DNA of 64,000 bases from Phormidium tenue FACHB-886 (GTDB lineage: Bacteria > Cyanobacteriota > Cyanobacteriia > Elainellales > Elainellaceae). This document shows positions 56,304-64,000 of the stretch, piece after piece (within the stretch, counting starts at the first letter, position 1; every line of letters begins with the position of its first letter). The stretch spans positions 310,001-374,000 of the forward strand of contig NZ_JACXWX010000001.1 in assembly GCF_014764505.1 (NCBI RefSeq), read 5' to 3'. Position numbers and translations under genes: made by a program. Under the pieces are notes generated by a model. That model did not search any database. It was not told where the DNA came from and worked only from the letters and a program-made list of their open reading frames with translations.

Positions 56304-57032
56304 TCAAAGCAGCTCGAAATACTGGAGCGCCTCCAAAATTCCACCCGCACAGCGCGATCGTGCCAAATAATGCTGCGATTGTCCAAACTGCCGATGCCAT
56401 GCCAACAGCTCCGGCTGGGCATTGCTGACAATCACACCCAGCGTAGACTGCTGAAACAGGCTGATATCGTTGCCCGAATCGCCGCAGACTAATGTTCTGT
56501 CGGGCGGCATTTGCAGCAGTTCTCGCAGATGGGTCATAGCTAAGCCTTTGTCGCCAGATTTTGGCACGATATCAACATCCTCGCTGCTGCTGAAGATCAC
56601 CTGTGCTGCCAGCCCAGATTGCTCAAGCTTCGATCGCAATGCTGCTACGATCGCCTCAGCGTCATCTGAGCGCAAAATAAAGCTAAGCTTCCAGGGGTTT
56701 TGCTCGGTCGATTCCTGTGGAATTAATTCTGGAAACAGAGCTGCAATTGCCGCTGCTGCCTGCTGATCCCAGTGCTGCGAGAGGCGGTCTGCCCAGTGAG
56801 AATCACGAACGTCGTTTTGGTAGATCTCTGTGCCAACGCCCGTCACCCAGTAGTCGGGTTCTAAGAGCTGTTGTCTGGCTTGCAGACGGCGAGCAGACAG
56901 GTAAGATCGTCCGGTAGCATAGATCAAGTAAAGGCGATCGCGATGCGTCGAAAGCAGTTGGTTCAGCCGCAAGAGTGCGTCATCGTCGCCTACTAGCGTG
57001 TTGTCGAGATCGGTGACCAGAAGAAGCTGCAT
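56304..57032 (-). CDS. Sucrose-phosphate phosphatase
   Basis: Dephosphorylates sucrose-6-phosphate, the last step of sucrose synthesis. The 242-residue HAD protein has the catalytic DLDNTLVGDD (residues 8-17), the GDSGNDISLF motif near the end, and KSGDKGLAMTHL in between. It is divergently oriented to the invertase gene at 57170, so both sucrose genes share an upstream region. Confidence 0.9.
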   Translation of the reverse strand: MQLLLVTDLDNTLVGDDDALLRLNQLLSTHRDRLYLIYATGRSYLSARRLQARQQLLEPDYWVTGVGTEIYQNDVRDSHWADRLSQHWDQQAAAAIAALFPELIPQESTEQNPWKLSFILRSDDAEAIVAALRSKLEQSGLAAQVIFSSSEDVDIVPKSGDKGLAMTHLRELLQMPPDRTLVCGDSGNDISLFQQSTLGVIVSNAQPELLAWHRQFGQSQHYLARSRCAGGILEALQYFELL

Positions 57033-57169
57033 AGGGAATGCCGATCGAAGTTTGAAGATTTGGAAAATTTAGCCTGGGACAATTCTAAGGGAGATTGACA
57101 GACCGCCTATCATCGGAGGAGCGATCGGGGTGAGCAAAAATAGATCCAATTACAGTGAGTTGGAGCGTT

Positions 57170-58612
57170 ATGGTAAATAGAAAGATGCGAGAAGAGGCAG
57201 TCGTAGAGCTGGCGCAGTCTCTCTTTTACGAGAAAGCGCTAGTGAAGTTTGAAGGCGAGTGGATCGGGGCGGTCGCTGCTATTGCCCGCTCTCACCCAGG
57301 CAGCCAGCACGATTTGAACTACGGCGAAATCTTCATTCGCGATAACGTACCTGTGATGGTATACCTGCTCTTGCAAGGCAAACACGGCGCTGTACGCCAT
57401 TTTCTAGAAACCTGTTTGCAGCTGCAGAGCGATCGCCTGGAAACGCGGGGCATTTTTCCGACTAGCTTTGTTGAAGCCAATGGGCGCATAGTGGCAGACT
57501 ATGGGCAGCGGGCGATTGGGCGGGTAGTGTCGGTGGATGCAACGCTCTGGTGGGCAGTCTTAGCACATACCTATGTGCAGCGATCGGGCGATCGGGCGTT
57601 TGCCTGCCAGCCGCAAGTACAGCTAGGCATTCAGCGATTTCTAGAGCTAATTTTGCATCCTTCGTTCCGGGAAGCACCGACGCTGTTTGTGCCAGATGGA
57701 GCGTTTATGATCGACCGCCCCATGGATGTGTGGGGGGCACCGCTGGAGATTCAGGTGTTGCTCTATGGGTCGCTGCTGAGTGCCGCGGGGTTAATGCGAA
57801 TCGCCTTGGCAGAAGGTAGCGGCGAGACGGAAAAACTAGAACAGCAGCTTCACCTTTGTATAAACTATGCAAGGCGGCTGCGGCGCTACGTGCTGAAGCA
57901 ATATTGGGTCAATAGCAAAACCGTGCAGGTGTTGCGGCGGCGACCTACTGAACAATATGGCGACGCTATCGAGAATGAATACAACATCCAAACAGAAACA
58001 ATTCCACACTGGCTGCAAGACTGGCTGGGCAATCGCGGTGGATATCTAATTGGCAATATTCGCACCGGACGACCAGATTTCCGCTTCTTCACGCTGGGAA
58101 ATTGCTTGGGCGCAATGTTTGATTTGATTAGCGTGCGGCAGCAGACGGCGCTCTTTCGGCTAGTATTGCAGAACCAGAATGCACTGGTGGCGCAAATGCC
58201 GCTGCGAATCTGCCATCCCCCGCTCAGCGATGTGGATTGGCGCCGTAAGACAGGATACGATCGAAAAAATCTGCCCTGGTGCTATCACAACGCCGGACAT
58301 TGGCCCTGTTTACTCTGGTTCTTAGTGGCAGCGGCGTTGCGTCAGCAGCCACACCACCAGGATGCACTGGCGGCAGAAATGAATGCCATGCTAGAAACTG
58401 CCTATGAGCGGCTGCTGACGCAGCTCCCCCGCCAAAACTGGGCAGAATATTTCGATGGACCCACTGGAACCTGGATGGGGCAGCAAGCGCGGCTCTATCA
58501 AACCTGGACGATCGTTGGCTTTTTGTTGGTGCATCATTTCCTCAAGGTGAATCCAGCTGATGCTGCCATTCTGGATGTCCCGCACCTGAGGGATTTTCGT
58601 GGAGTGATGTAG
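57170..58612 (+). CDS. GH100 alkaline/neutral invertase
   Basis: Hydrolyses sucrose to glucose and fructose in the cytosol. The (alpha/alpha)6-barrel family shows YGEIFIRDNVPVMVYLLLQG and the catalytic Asp region VVSVDATLWWAVLAHTYV, with ENEYNIQTETIPHWLQDWLG later. ATG at 57170 (MVNRKM) after GGAG is favoured; a GTG at 57155 is possible. Divergent partner is the sucrose-phosphate phosphatase. Confidence 0.92.
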   Translation: MVNRKMREEAVVELAQSLFYEKALVKFEGEWIGAVAAIARSHPGSQHDLNYGEIFIRDNVPVMVYLLLQGKHGAVRHFLETCLQLQSDRLETRGIFPTSFVEANGRIVADYGQRAIGRVVSVDATLWWAVLAHTYVQRSGDRAFACQPQVQLGIQRFLELILHPSFREAPTLFVPDGAFMIDRPMDVWGAPLEIQVLLYGSLLSAAGLMRIALAEGSGETEKLEQQLHLCINYARRLRRYVLKQYWVNSKTVQVLRRRPTEQYGDAIENEYNIQTETIPHWLQDWLGNRGGYLIGNIRTGRPDFRFFTLGNCLGAMFDLISVRQQTALFRLVLQNQNALVAQMPLRICHPPLSDVDWRRKTGYDRKNLPWCYHNAGHWPCLLWFLVAAALRQQPHHQDALAAEMNAMLETAYERLLTQLPRQNWAEYFDGPTGTWMGQQARLYQTWTIVGFLLVHHFLKVNPADAAILDVPHLRDFRGVM

Positions 58613-58621
58613 CTGTTGGGA

Positions 58622-58720
58622 TGGCGCTACGCGCCCGGATATGAGTCTTGATGTGTAAAAGCCCCGCTGCGCGGGGCTTTTACACATCAAGACTTGCCCA
58701 CCGTATGTGCATAGCGCTAA
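58622..58720. repeat. Intergenic palindromic repeat, copy 6 (best conserved)
   Basis: The hairpin at 58645-58693 is perfect over more than 20 bp (GTCTTGATGTGTAAAAGCCC ... mirror). The left flank TGGCGCTACGCGCCCGGAT and right flank CACCGTATGTGCATAGCGCT are shared with copies 5 and 2 respectively. It lies between convergent genes and could also act as a terminator. Confidence 0.9.
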
Positions 58721-58746
58721 AAAATTAAGCATTCAGCCGCTGATCT

Positions 58747-59592
58747 CTATCCCCTGCGCTGGCTCCAAACGGTCGCTCCTAAAATCAACGCGGCTCCCAG
58801 CAAGCCCCACATCCCTAGCTGTTCGCCCAACAGCCAAAACGAGAAAACTGCTGCAAACACAGGTTCTAGCGTGTATAGCAATGCCGTTTCGTGCGCTGCT
58901 ACCCAGCGTTGAGCGATCGCCTGCGTCCAGATAGGGGTTGCCGTCACCACTAGCCCAATGTACAGCAACACGGGCAGGTGTTGAGCGATCGCGCCTGCCT
59001 GGGCTGCAAGCTGAGGGGCTGCCCACAGCAAGCTTAAGCTGGTCATGGTTGTAAGCTGCACCGCCACGAGCGGCAGGGTGGCATGACGCGGCGCAACTTT
59101 TTCGAGCAGCAGAATATACAGAGCAACGCCGATCGCACAGCCAATCGTCAGCCAGTCGCCGATTTGCAACCCGCCGCCTTCCCAGGACAAAATGCTAATG
59201 CCGACGATCGCCACGCCTGCCGCAGCAAGCACCTGCCACGGCAGTCGCCGCCCCAGCCCCACGGCAAAAATTGGCACCAGAATCACATTAAGGCTAACGA
59301 CAAACGCCGATCGATTAGCAGAAATGGTTTCTAGCCCGATCAGCGCCAATGTACACTCGGCAAAATAAAGGCTACCCAACAGCACCCCATCGCGAATTAG
59401 CTTGGAGTTGAGCGATCGCAGCCACGGTGCAAAGGCGAGTGCCGCCACGGTAAACCGCATAGCCAGGATCGTCGGCGCAGATAGGTCGCCCATCAGATGC
59501 TTCAGCGTTGGGAACGAAGTTCCCCATACCAGAGTGGTAAAGATGAGCAGCAGAACGCCTTGGCTGTGATTTGTTTTTAATCCAGAGATCAT
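58747..59592 (-). CDS. EamA/DMT family permease
   Basis: 281 residues, ten membrane segments, with two EamA repeats (TLVWGTSFPTLKHLM at the start; YTLEPVFAAVFSFWLLGEQLG in the second). Such carriers export amino acids or metabolites. The start ATG at 59592 precedes a 23-bp tandem duplication. Confidence 0.9.
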   Translation of the reverse strand: MISGLKTNHSQGVLLLIFTTLVWGTSFPTLKHLMGDLSAPTILAMRFTVAALAFAPWLRSLNSKLIRDGVLLGSLYFAECTLALIGLETISANRSAFVVSLNVILVPIFAVGLGRRLPWQVLAAAGVAIVGISILSWEGGGLQIGDWLTIGCAIGVALYILLLEKVAPRHATLPLVAVQLTTMTSLSLLWAAPQLAAQAGAIAQHLPVLLYIGLVVTATPIWTQAIAQRWVAAHETALLYTLEPVFAAVFSFWLLGEQLGMWGLLGAALILGATVWSQRRG

Positions 59593-59598
59593 AGTTGG

Positions 59599-59644
59599 TA
59601 GTGCCTTGCGCCTAACATGAGTAGTGCCTTGTGCCTAACATGAA
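59599..59644. repeat. 23-bp tandem duplication
   Basis: TAGTGCCTTGCGCCTAACATGAG and TAGTGCCTTGTGCCTAACATGAA are adjacent, with two differences. The second copy supplies the stop codon and final residues of the 59635 gene. Confidence 0.85.
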
Positions 59645-59907
59645 TAGCGCTGCTCGATCCATCTGCGAATTTCGATCTCAGAAACATGCTCCAGCGATCG
59701 TCCTGTTTGGGGATCGTAGCCGCTCCACCATTCGGTGTCTGCTGCGTCGCTGGTTGACCAAACCTCAATCTCAGAGGGCTTCGTCCAAGCCTGGATGAGC
59801 TGCTGCCAGTGATAAATGAGGCGATCGTGCAGGCTAGGGTTGCGGCGCACAGAGGCAGGGATCAGCTCTAGCCGTTGGTACTCTGACCAGCTTAGGGTTG
59901 GTTTCAT
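59635..59907 (-). CDS. Hypothetical protein
   Basis: 90 residues, rich in Trp, Tyr and Arg (SEYQRLELIPASVRRNPSLH near the start, DTEWWSGYDPQTGR later). No domain or signal recognised. ATG at 59907 has GGAGGG upstream, so it is preferred over the longer frame to 59949. It diverges from the LysR gene, which may regulate it or the EamA permease gene. Confidence 0.7.
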   Translation of the reverse strand: MKPTLSWSEYQRLELIPASVRRNPSLHDRLIYHWQQLIQAWTKPSEIEVWSTSDAADTEWWSGYDPQTGRSLEHVSEIEIRRWIEQRYSC

Positions 59908-60043
59908 GGTTTTCCCTCCACAAGATGCTTTCTCAATGTAAGGATTCACTGACAGACCCGCAAATCATGGCGTGAATCACATCCATCAGTCGATTCGATA
60001 GATCGGTATTTTGCAAACAGATAATTTTTGCGACAATCAAGGC

Positions 60044-60964
60044 ATGGAATTTGATCGCTACAGCCAGTTGAAACTCTCGCAGCTCCACGTCTTAATTGCC
60101 GTGGCAGACTGTGGCAGCTTTAGCGAAGCCGCCTTGCAGCTTCAGATGTCGCAGTCGGCAATTAGCTATGCGATCGCCACGCTAGAGGAAGATTTGGGCG
60201 TGGTGCTGTTCTCGCGGGGGCGCTATGGCGCAAACCTGACCCCCGTGGGCGAGCAGATTGTCGACCGCGCCCGTCAGGTAATGTATTTGCTGCAGGACAT
60301 CGTCAAGCAGGCAAACTTAGCAAAGGGCTTGCAGGGCGGGCAGGTGAGGATTTCGGCGTTTCGCAGCGCCGCTACACAAATCCTGCCAGAGGTGATCGGG
60401 CAGTTTTGCCGTCGTCATCCGGCGATTGCTGTCAGCATTGCCGAATATGACGATCGCCCCGATGTGGAAGCAGCTCTTCGCAAAGGACGCGCTGATATTG
60501 GTATCACCTATATGCCCACCAGCCCGGAATTTGAAACTTGGGATCTGATGCGCGACGAATTTATCGTCATGTTTCCCCCTGATTTTCAACCCGCTGGAGA
60601 GGAGCTACACTGGCAAGACCTGACCACCTGCCCGCTAATCATGGCTGCGGATTGCGATAGCTGCGATGCTATGGTGTATGCCCACTGTGCTAAATACGGT
60701 GTCACGCTACAGCCCACTTACCAAGTGCGATCGGATGCGACGATCGTCAGTATGGTGGCGCAGGGGCTAGGAGCGGCGATCAGCCCTCGGATGGCAGCCG
60801 AACCGATCCCATCTGCAGTGAAAGTCTACAGCCTACCTGTGCCGCTGTTTCGAGAAATTTGCGTCGCGGTGCTGGCAGATGCGCTGCTGCCGCCAGCCGG
60901 ATTTGCCTTCTTGGAGTTGTTGCTCAAGTTGACATTGTGCAGCAAGCTATCGTTGCCGACCTGA
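60044..60964 (+). CDS. LysR family transcriptional regulator
   Basis: 306 residues from ATG 60044. The N-terminal helix-turn-helix covers about residues 10-70 (AVADCGSFSEAALQLQMSQSAISYAIATLE region), followed by a periplasmic-binding-type effector domain (about 95-300). The effector is unknown. It is divergent from the 59635-59907 gene and the EamA permease gene, candidates for its targets. Confidence 0.92.
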   Translation: MEFDRYSQLKLSQLHVLIAVADCGSFSEAALQLQMSQSAISYAIATLEEDLGVVLFSRGRYGANLTPVGEQIVDRARQVMYLLQDIVKQANLAKGLQGGQVRISAFRSAATQILPEVIGQFCRRHPAIAVSIAEYDDRPDVEAALRKGRADIGITYMPTSPEFETWDLMRDEFIVMFPPDFQPAGEELHWQDLTTCPLIMAADCDSCDAMVYAHCAKYGVTLQPTYQVRSDATIVSMVAQGLGAAISPRMAAEPIPSAVKVYSLPVPLFREICVAVLADALLPPAGFAFLELLLKLTLCSKLSLPT

Positions 60965-60966
60965 TC

Positions 60967-63117
60967 CTAGCCATGCCCACATCTCTGATTCAACCTGCCA
61001 GACAGAATGCTATTTCCGTCTGCTGCCGCAGGCGCGATCGGGGGAGTTGCAGCCAAACTCACTTGTCCGTCTACATCCACTACCCAACCCTGAGCTTCAA
61101 CCAGAGTCGGTGCTGCTGGACGGACATTAGGCGATCGCCCCAGTTCTGCTCCTTGATTCCCTCGCTCCTCTGCCCCTTCTAATCTCGCCCAGCCGACCAA
61201 GGTTCCCGAACTGGCGATCGCCTCTGTGGGGTTAGGAGGCAAGCCCCCCCGACCTGTAATCACGAACTGATTGAAACTACTGGCAACTGTGGAGGTGCTG
61301 CAGGTGCGGGCGATTTGGGTCGTGGCATCAGTGGGGGTAGTGGGCAGTGGAGTGAGTCCACGGCTGGGATCGGCTTCTAAGTCGTTGATCCGTACTACTC
61401 CTGAATTGCCAAATTCAGAGCTGACAGTAATATCGCTAAGCGGCGTGTCACTCTGGCGATATTGAATCCCAAAAATTTGATTGCTGTAGAGATCTACACG
61501 CCCACCATTGCCAGCGTAGGCGTTAGCCGTGATGTTGCTGTTACTGAAGGGATCTGCCACGATGAACTGGGCGTTGAGCGTAATGTTTCCACCATTGCCC
61601 GCCTGTTGAGCAGTGCCAGCGCTAGCAGAAATTTCGCTACCGCCATCAAGCGAGAGCCAGTTTGCCCCATTGAGCCGGATATTGCCACCGCTGGCAGTAG
61701 CCGAAGTTGCGCTGAGTCTGCTGCCACCTGTCAACTGTACAGAGCGTGCTGTGATCTCAAGATCACCTCCTCTAGCATTGCGGCTGACTACGGTAGACTC
61801 TCCATTGGTAGTCACCCGTCCACCATCTGCCAGCGACAGTTGATCAGTCCGCAGAGTAATATTCCCCGAATCGCCCAAAGCAACAATGCCAAAACTGCTG
61901 CCTGTGGCGATGGTGGAGCCATTATTAATTGAAATTGTATCGGTTGCCTCGATCGTAATATTGCCAGCATTGCTGCTATCCGAGGTTTGCGCTTCTATGG
62001 TTGAGGTAGAAGTATCTGTGCCATTCAGCTGGAGCGTCCGAGCCGTGATCAGAATATTGCCCCCCTGACCTTGACCTAGCGTTGACGTTGAGATACTACT
62101 GTTGTGAAGATCGATCGCGTCTGCAGCGATCACAATCTGTCCGGCATTGCCCGAGCCATAGGTTTGGGTCGTGATAGAAGCCTCAGTTAGCGATAGCTGG
62201 TCGCTCAGGTCAAGGGCAATCGTGCCGCTAGTACTGCCGTTGATCCCAAGTGCCTCAAGACGGCTGTTAACTAAAGACAGCGATCGCGCTGTCACAACCA
62301 GCTCACCCCTTTCTACCGAAATTAATCCCCCGTTTTCCAGAGACACTGCTGCCCGTCCTGTTTCTGGAAAGTTCAGCTGCCAGTTTTGCAACTTCACAGC
62401 ACCTGCTCCCGTTAGCCCACCCACTTCCACACGGCTACCTGCCGAGTTGACTTTACCGCCATTTATCGTTACATCACCACCTACCAACAGCAAACTGCGA
62501 TTGGCTGGCACTCGCAGCCCAGCCGATCGCCTGTCCTCCTGAAACATAGAACGATTTTCAATCTGCCCATGTGCCCCTCGGTTAAACAAAAATGCAGACG
62601 GCTCAACCGTCAGCAGCGCCGGAGCAGTCGGATCGACTGCACTAAATTCACCCTGCTGCCCAAATTGAATAGCATCAGCAGTAGAGGCTGCAAATGAGCC
62701 ATTGACATCTAAGCTGGCGTTGTTGCCAAACAGGATGCCGTTCGGGTTAAGCAGAAACAAATTTGCTGCACCATCAACAGCAAGCTGCCCATCGATCTGC
62801 GAGGCAGATTGACCCGTAACCCGTATTAAGACATTCCGAACGCCAGAGTCAATAAACTGAACAGTTGATTCAGCAGGAACATTAAATGAGCGAAAGCTGT
62901 GAAACAAATTGCGATTGTTTGGCGATCGCGTTCCGCCTTCGATCGTACAGCCTCTGGCACAAGTTTCACTTCCACCTTGAATACGGGTATCTGTGGTGCG
63001 ATCTGGAACAATTTGAGCAAGTCCTTGAGAGCTACCAAGCACCAGGAAACATCCGATGAGACTGCTAAAGAGATAGAGGCGATCGCTAAAGCGCTGGATT
63101 TCAGATTGAATTTTCAT
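60967..63117 (-). CDS. Two-partner-secretion exoprotein with filamentous-haemagglutinin domain
   Basis: 716 residues. A signal peptide (SSLIGCFLVLGSSQGLAQ) precedes the TPS domain, with the key NPNGILFG motif and FHSFRSFNV. The rest is a repetitive beta-helix-like region rich in Gly, Asn, Ser and Thr (NITIEATDTISINNGS type). It is probably exported by a TpsB porin, which is not in this window. It converges on the LysR gene, ending 3 bp from it. Confidence 0.92.
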   Translation of the reverse strand: MKIQSEIQRFSDRLYLFSSLIGCFLVLGSSQGLAQIVPDRTTDTRIQGGSETCARGCTIEGGTRSPNNRNLFHSFRSFNVPAESTVQFIDSGVRNVLIRVTGQSASQIDGQLAVDGAANLFLLNPNGILFGNNASLDVNGSFAASTADAIQFGQQGEFSAVDPTAPALLTVEPSAFLFNRGAHGQIENRSMFQEDRRSAGLRVPANRSLLLVGGDVTINGGKVNSAGSRVEVGGLTGAGAVKLQNWQLNFPETGRAAVSLENGGLISVERGELVVTARSLSLVNSRLEALGINGSTSGTIALDLSDQLSLTEASITTQTYGSGNAGQIVIAADAIDLHNSSISTSTLGQGQGGNILITARTLQLNGTDTSTSTIEAQTSDSSNAGNITIEATDTISINNGSTIATGSSFGIVALGDSGNITLRTDQLSLADGGRVTTNGESTVVSRNARGGDLEITARSVQLTGGSRLSATSATASGGNIRLNGANWLSLDGGSEISASAGTAQQAGNGGNITLNAQFIVADPFSNSNITANAYAGNGGRVDLYSNQIFGIQYRQSDTPLSDITVSSEFGNSGVVRINDLEADPSRGLTPLPTTPTDATTQIARTCSTSTVASSFNQFVITGRGGLPPNPTEAIASSGTLVGWARLEGAEERGNQGAELGRSPNVRPAAPTLVEAQGWVVDVDGQVSLAATPPIAPAAADGNSILSGRLNQRCGHG

Positions 63118-63198
63118 CTGAATTTTAGAACGTCCTTAAACAGTTTCAAGAAGGGTGAGTTTTTTGGGGCTTTGCACTAAACTCACCCAAAGTAAGCT

Positions 63199-63843
63199 CT
63201 AGTCCAGCGAGTTAGTTGAGTCATCCGAAGGTTTTAATGGTTCTGCTTCTGAAGCATTGCTCTTCAACTCTTTTGGGGAATCATTTTGTGAACTATTTTC
63301 TGATTCAGATTCAACGCCCGAGTTAAACAATTCTCGAATCGTTAACACAAAGAAAGTTAGTACGTCCTGCAAATAACTTCTTGTCAGCCTGAAGAACTGC
63401 CCAATCACCGCTAAGACCAATGCGGCAACTGCTTTCAAGTAATTAACCGTTAAAGGTAATAGCCTGAGCTGCCTAACCTCCACCGAATAGAACGCCTTTA
63501 TGGTGCAAAGCGGGTTACCTTGCCCCGTAGCCGAGAGATAGTAGGGCTCGTCCTCCGTTGCTCTTTGGCGAATCGATTGCCCTTCATACAGGGGGGAGGC
63601 TGGGGTTCCACTCCGAGCATATAGCCCCAATCGCCCTGTGTTGTTCTCTAGCATTGTGCGGGGAGGTCTTGAGTCTGCACCCATTGGCGATTCTTTATCA
63701 GGGCAGCCTAGCTGGATCGGTCTACCAACTTTTTTGTTGCGTATCTTAGGTTGCAATGCTCCTAGCGTTGAGCAACTCGCCCGATTACTTGGAGAACAAT
63801 CACAACTCAAATGATTTAAGTAGAACGTGTATTGAGATGCCAT
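63199..63843 (-). CDS. Orphan protein with one membrane segment
   Basis: 214 residues. The N-terminal half is Cys-, Pro- and Arg-rich with several CxC-like spacings (CDCSPSNRASC). Residues 135-170 are hydrophobic, and the last 40 are acidic and Ser/Glu/Asn-rich. No family recognised. It lies upstream of the exoprotein gene on the same strand, 81 bp apart, so it could be co-transcribed. Confidence 0.65.
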   Translation of the reverse strand: MASQYTFYLNHLSCDCSPSNRASCSTLGALQPKIRNKKVGRPIQLGCPDKESPMGADSRPPRTMLENNTGRLGLYARSGTPASPLYEGQSIRQRATEDEPYYLSATGQGNPLCTIKAFYSVEVRQLRLLPLTVNYLKAVAALVLAVIGQFFRLTRSYLQDVLTFFVLTIRELFNSGVESESENSSQNDSPKELKSNASEAEPLKPSDDSTNSLD

Positions 63844-64000
63844 TGCGTTTTTTCCTGCAGCTGAAAAACCAGTTTGGCTCCCTCTTTCCTAAGCAAGAAA
63901 GGGTAGGAATATTCGATGTATCAGGCGAAAGTTAGCCTGCATTTAAGATGGAGTAATGAATTGCAACTTTGACATTGATTGGCGCTTGACCTGTGCCGTT

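Noticed and set aside
1-64000. CRISPR arrays, tRNA, rRNA and complete insertion sequences
   Set aside because: I looked in all spacers. No regular repeat-spacer pattern, cloverleaf or transposase gene was found.

Overview
The window is chromosomal DNA from a cyanobacterium. It encodes plastocyanin, the photosystem II extrinsic cytochrome c-550 (PsbV) and its paralogue PsbV2, a carotenoid oxygenase, a sucrose-phosphate phosphatase and a GH100 invertase. The HIP1 octamer GCGATCGC, or its GCGATCG core, recurs throughout. A Leptolyngbya-like filamentous lineage would fit the gene mix, but that is inference. I see no rRNA, tRNA, CRISPR array, prophage or intact insertion sequence.

Layout. 1-10.6 kb: an MFS permease converges on a two-domain M16 peptidase; next comes the co-directional psbV-psbV2-petE cluster; then a set of minus-strand genes (YajQ, MAPEG, DprA-like, FHA domain, alpha/beta hydrolase) and a LOG-family gene. 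10.6-24.9 kb: a ClC-CBS channel, rpsB-tsf, two small membrane proteins, an unsplit dnaE, an ABC exporter, a CBS-pair protein, proA and folB. 25.3-39.8 kb: an accessory surface-glycan region with an RTX-repeat protein, three large TPR fusion proteins (to GT61, to a methyltransferase and to a double GT2), an AlgJ/AlgX-like SGNH protein, a small protein carrying the same terminal module as the GT2 protein, a methyltransferase and an ABC-2 exporter pair. 39.9-45.1 kb: a DUF4336 protein, an acyltransferase-3 protein, a PhyH-hydrolase pair and a GNAT. 45.2-49.6 kb: two near-duplicate APC permeases flank a DUF3445 haem N-demethylase-like gene. 49.6-51.4 kb: a gene-poor stretch holding decayed gene fragments. 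51.4-64 kb: a nucleotidyltransferase, ArfB, a carotenoid oxygenase, an SDR, divergent sucrose genes, an EamA permease, a LysR regulator, a two-partner-secretion exoprotein and an orphan membrane protein.

The most interesting unexplained structure is a family of intergenic palindromes. At least six copies have a strong hairpin core with GTGTAAAA / TTTTACAC-type arms, and several share inverted flanking sequence. Two further sites carry a related degenerate form. All lie between genes, and one doubles as the tsf terminator. Other points to check are a C-terminal module shared by two glycan-locus proteins, a PsbV2 with cysteine at the position of the distal haem ligand, the absence of the split intein in DnaE, the duplicated permeases around the DUF3445 gene, and the frequency of exact short tandem duplications in the spacers. 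All product names come from motif and family recognition by eye; no database search was run.
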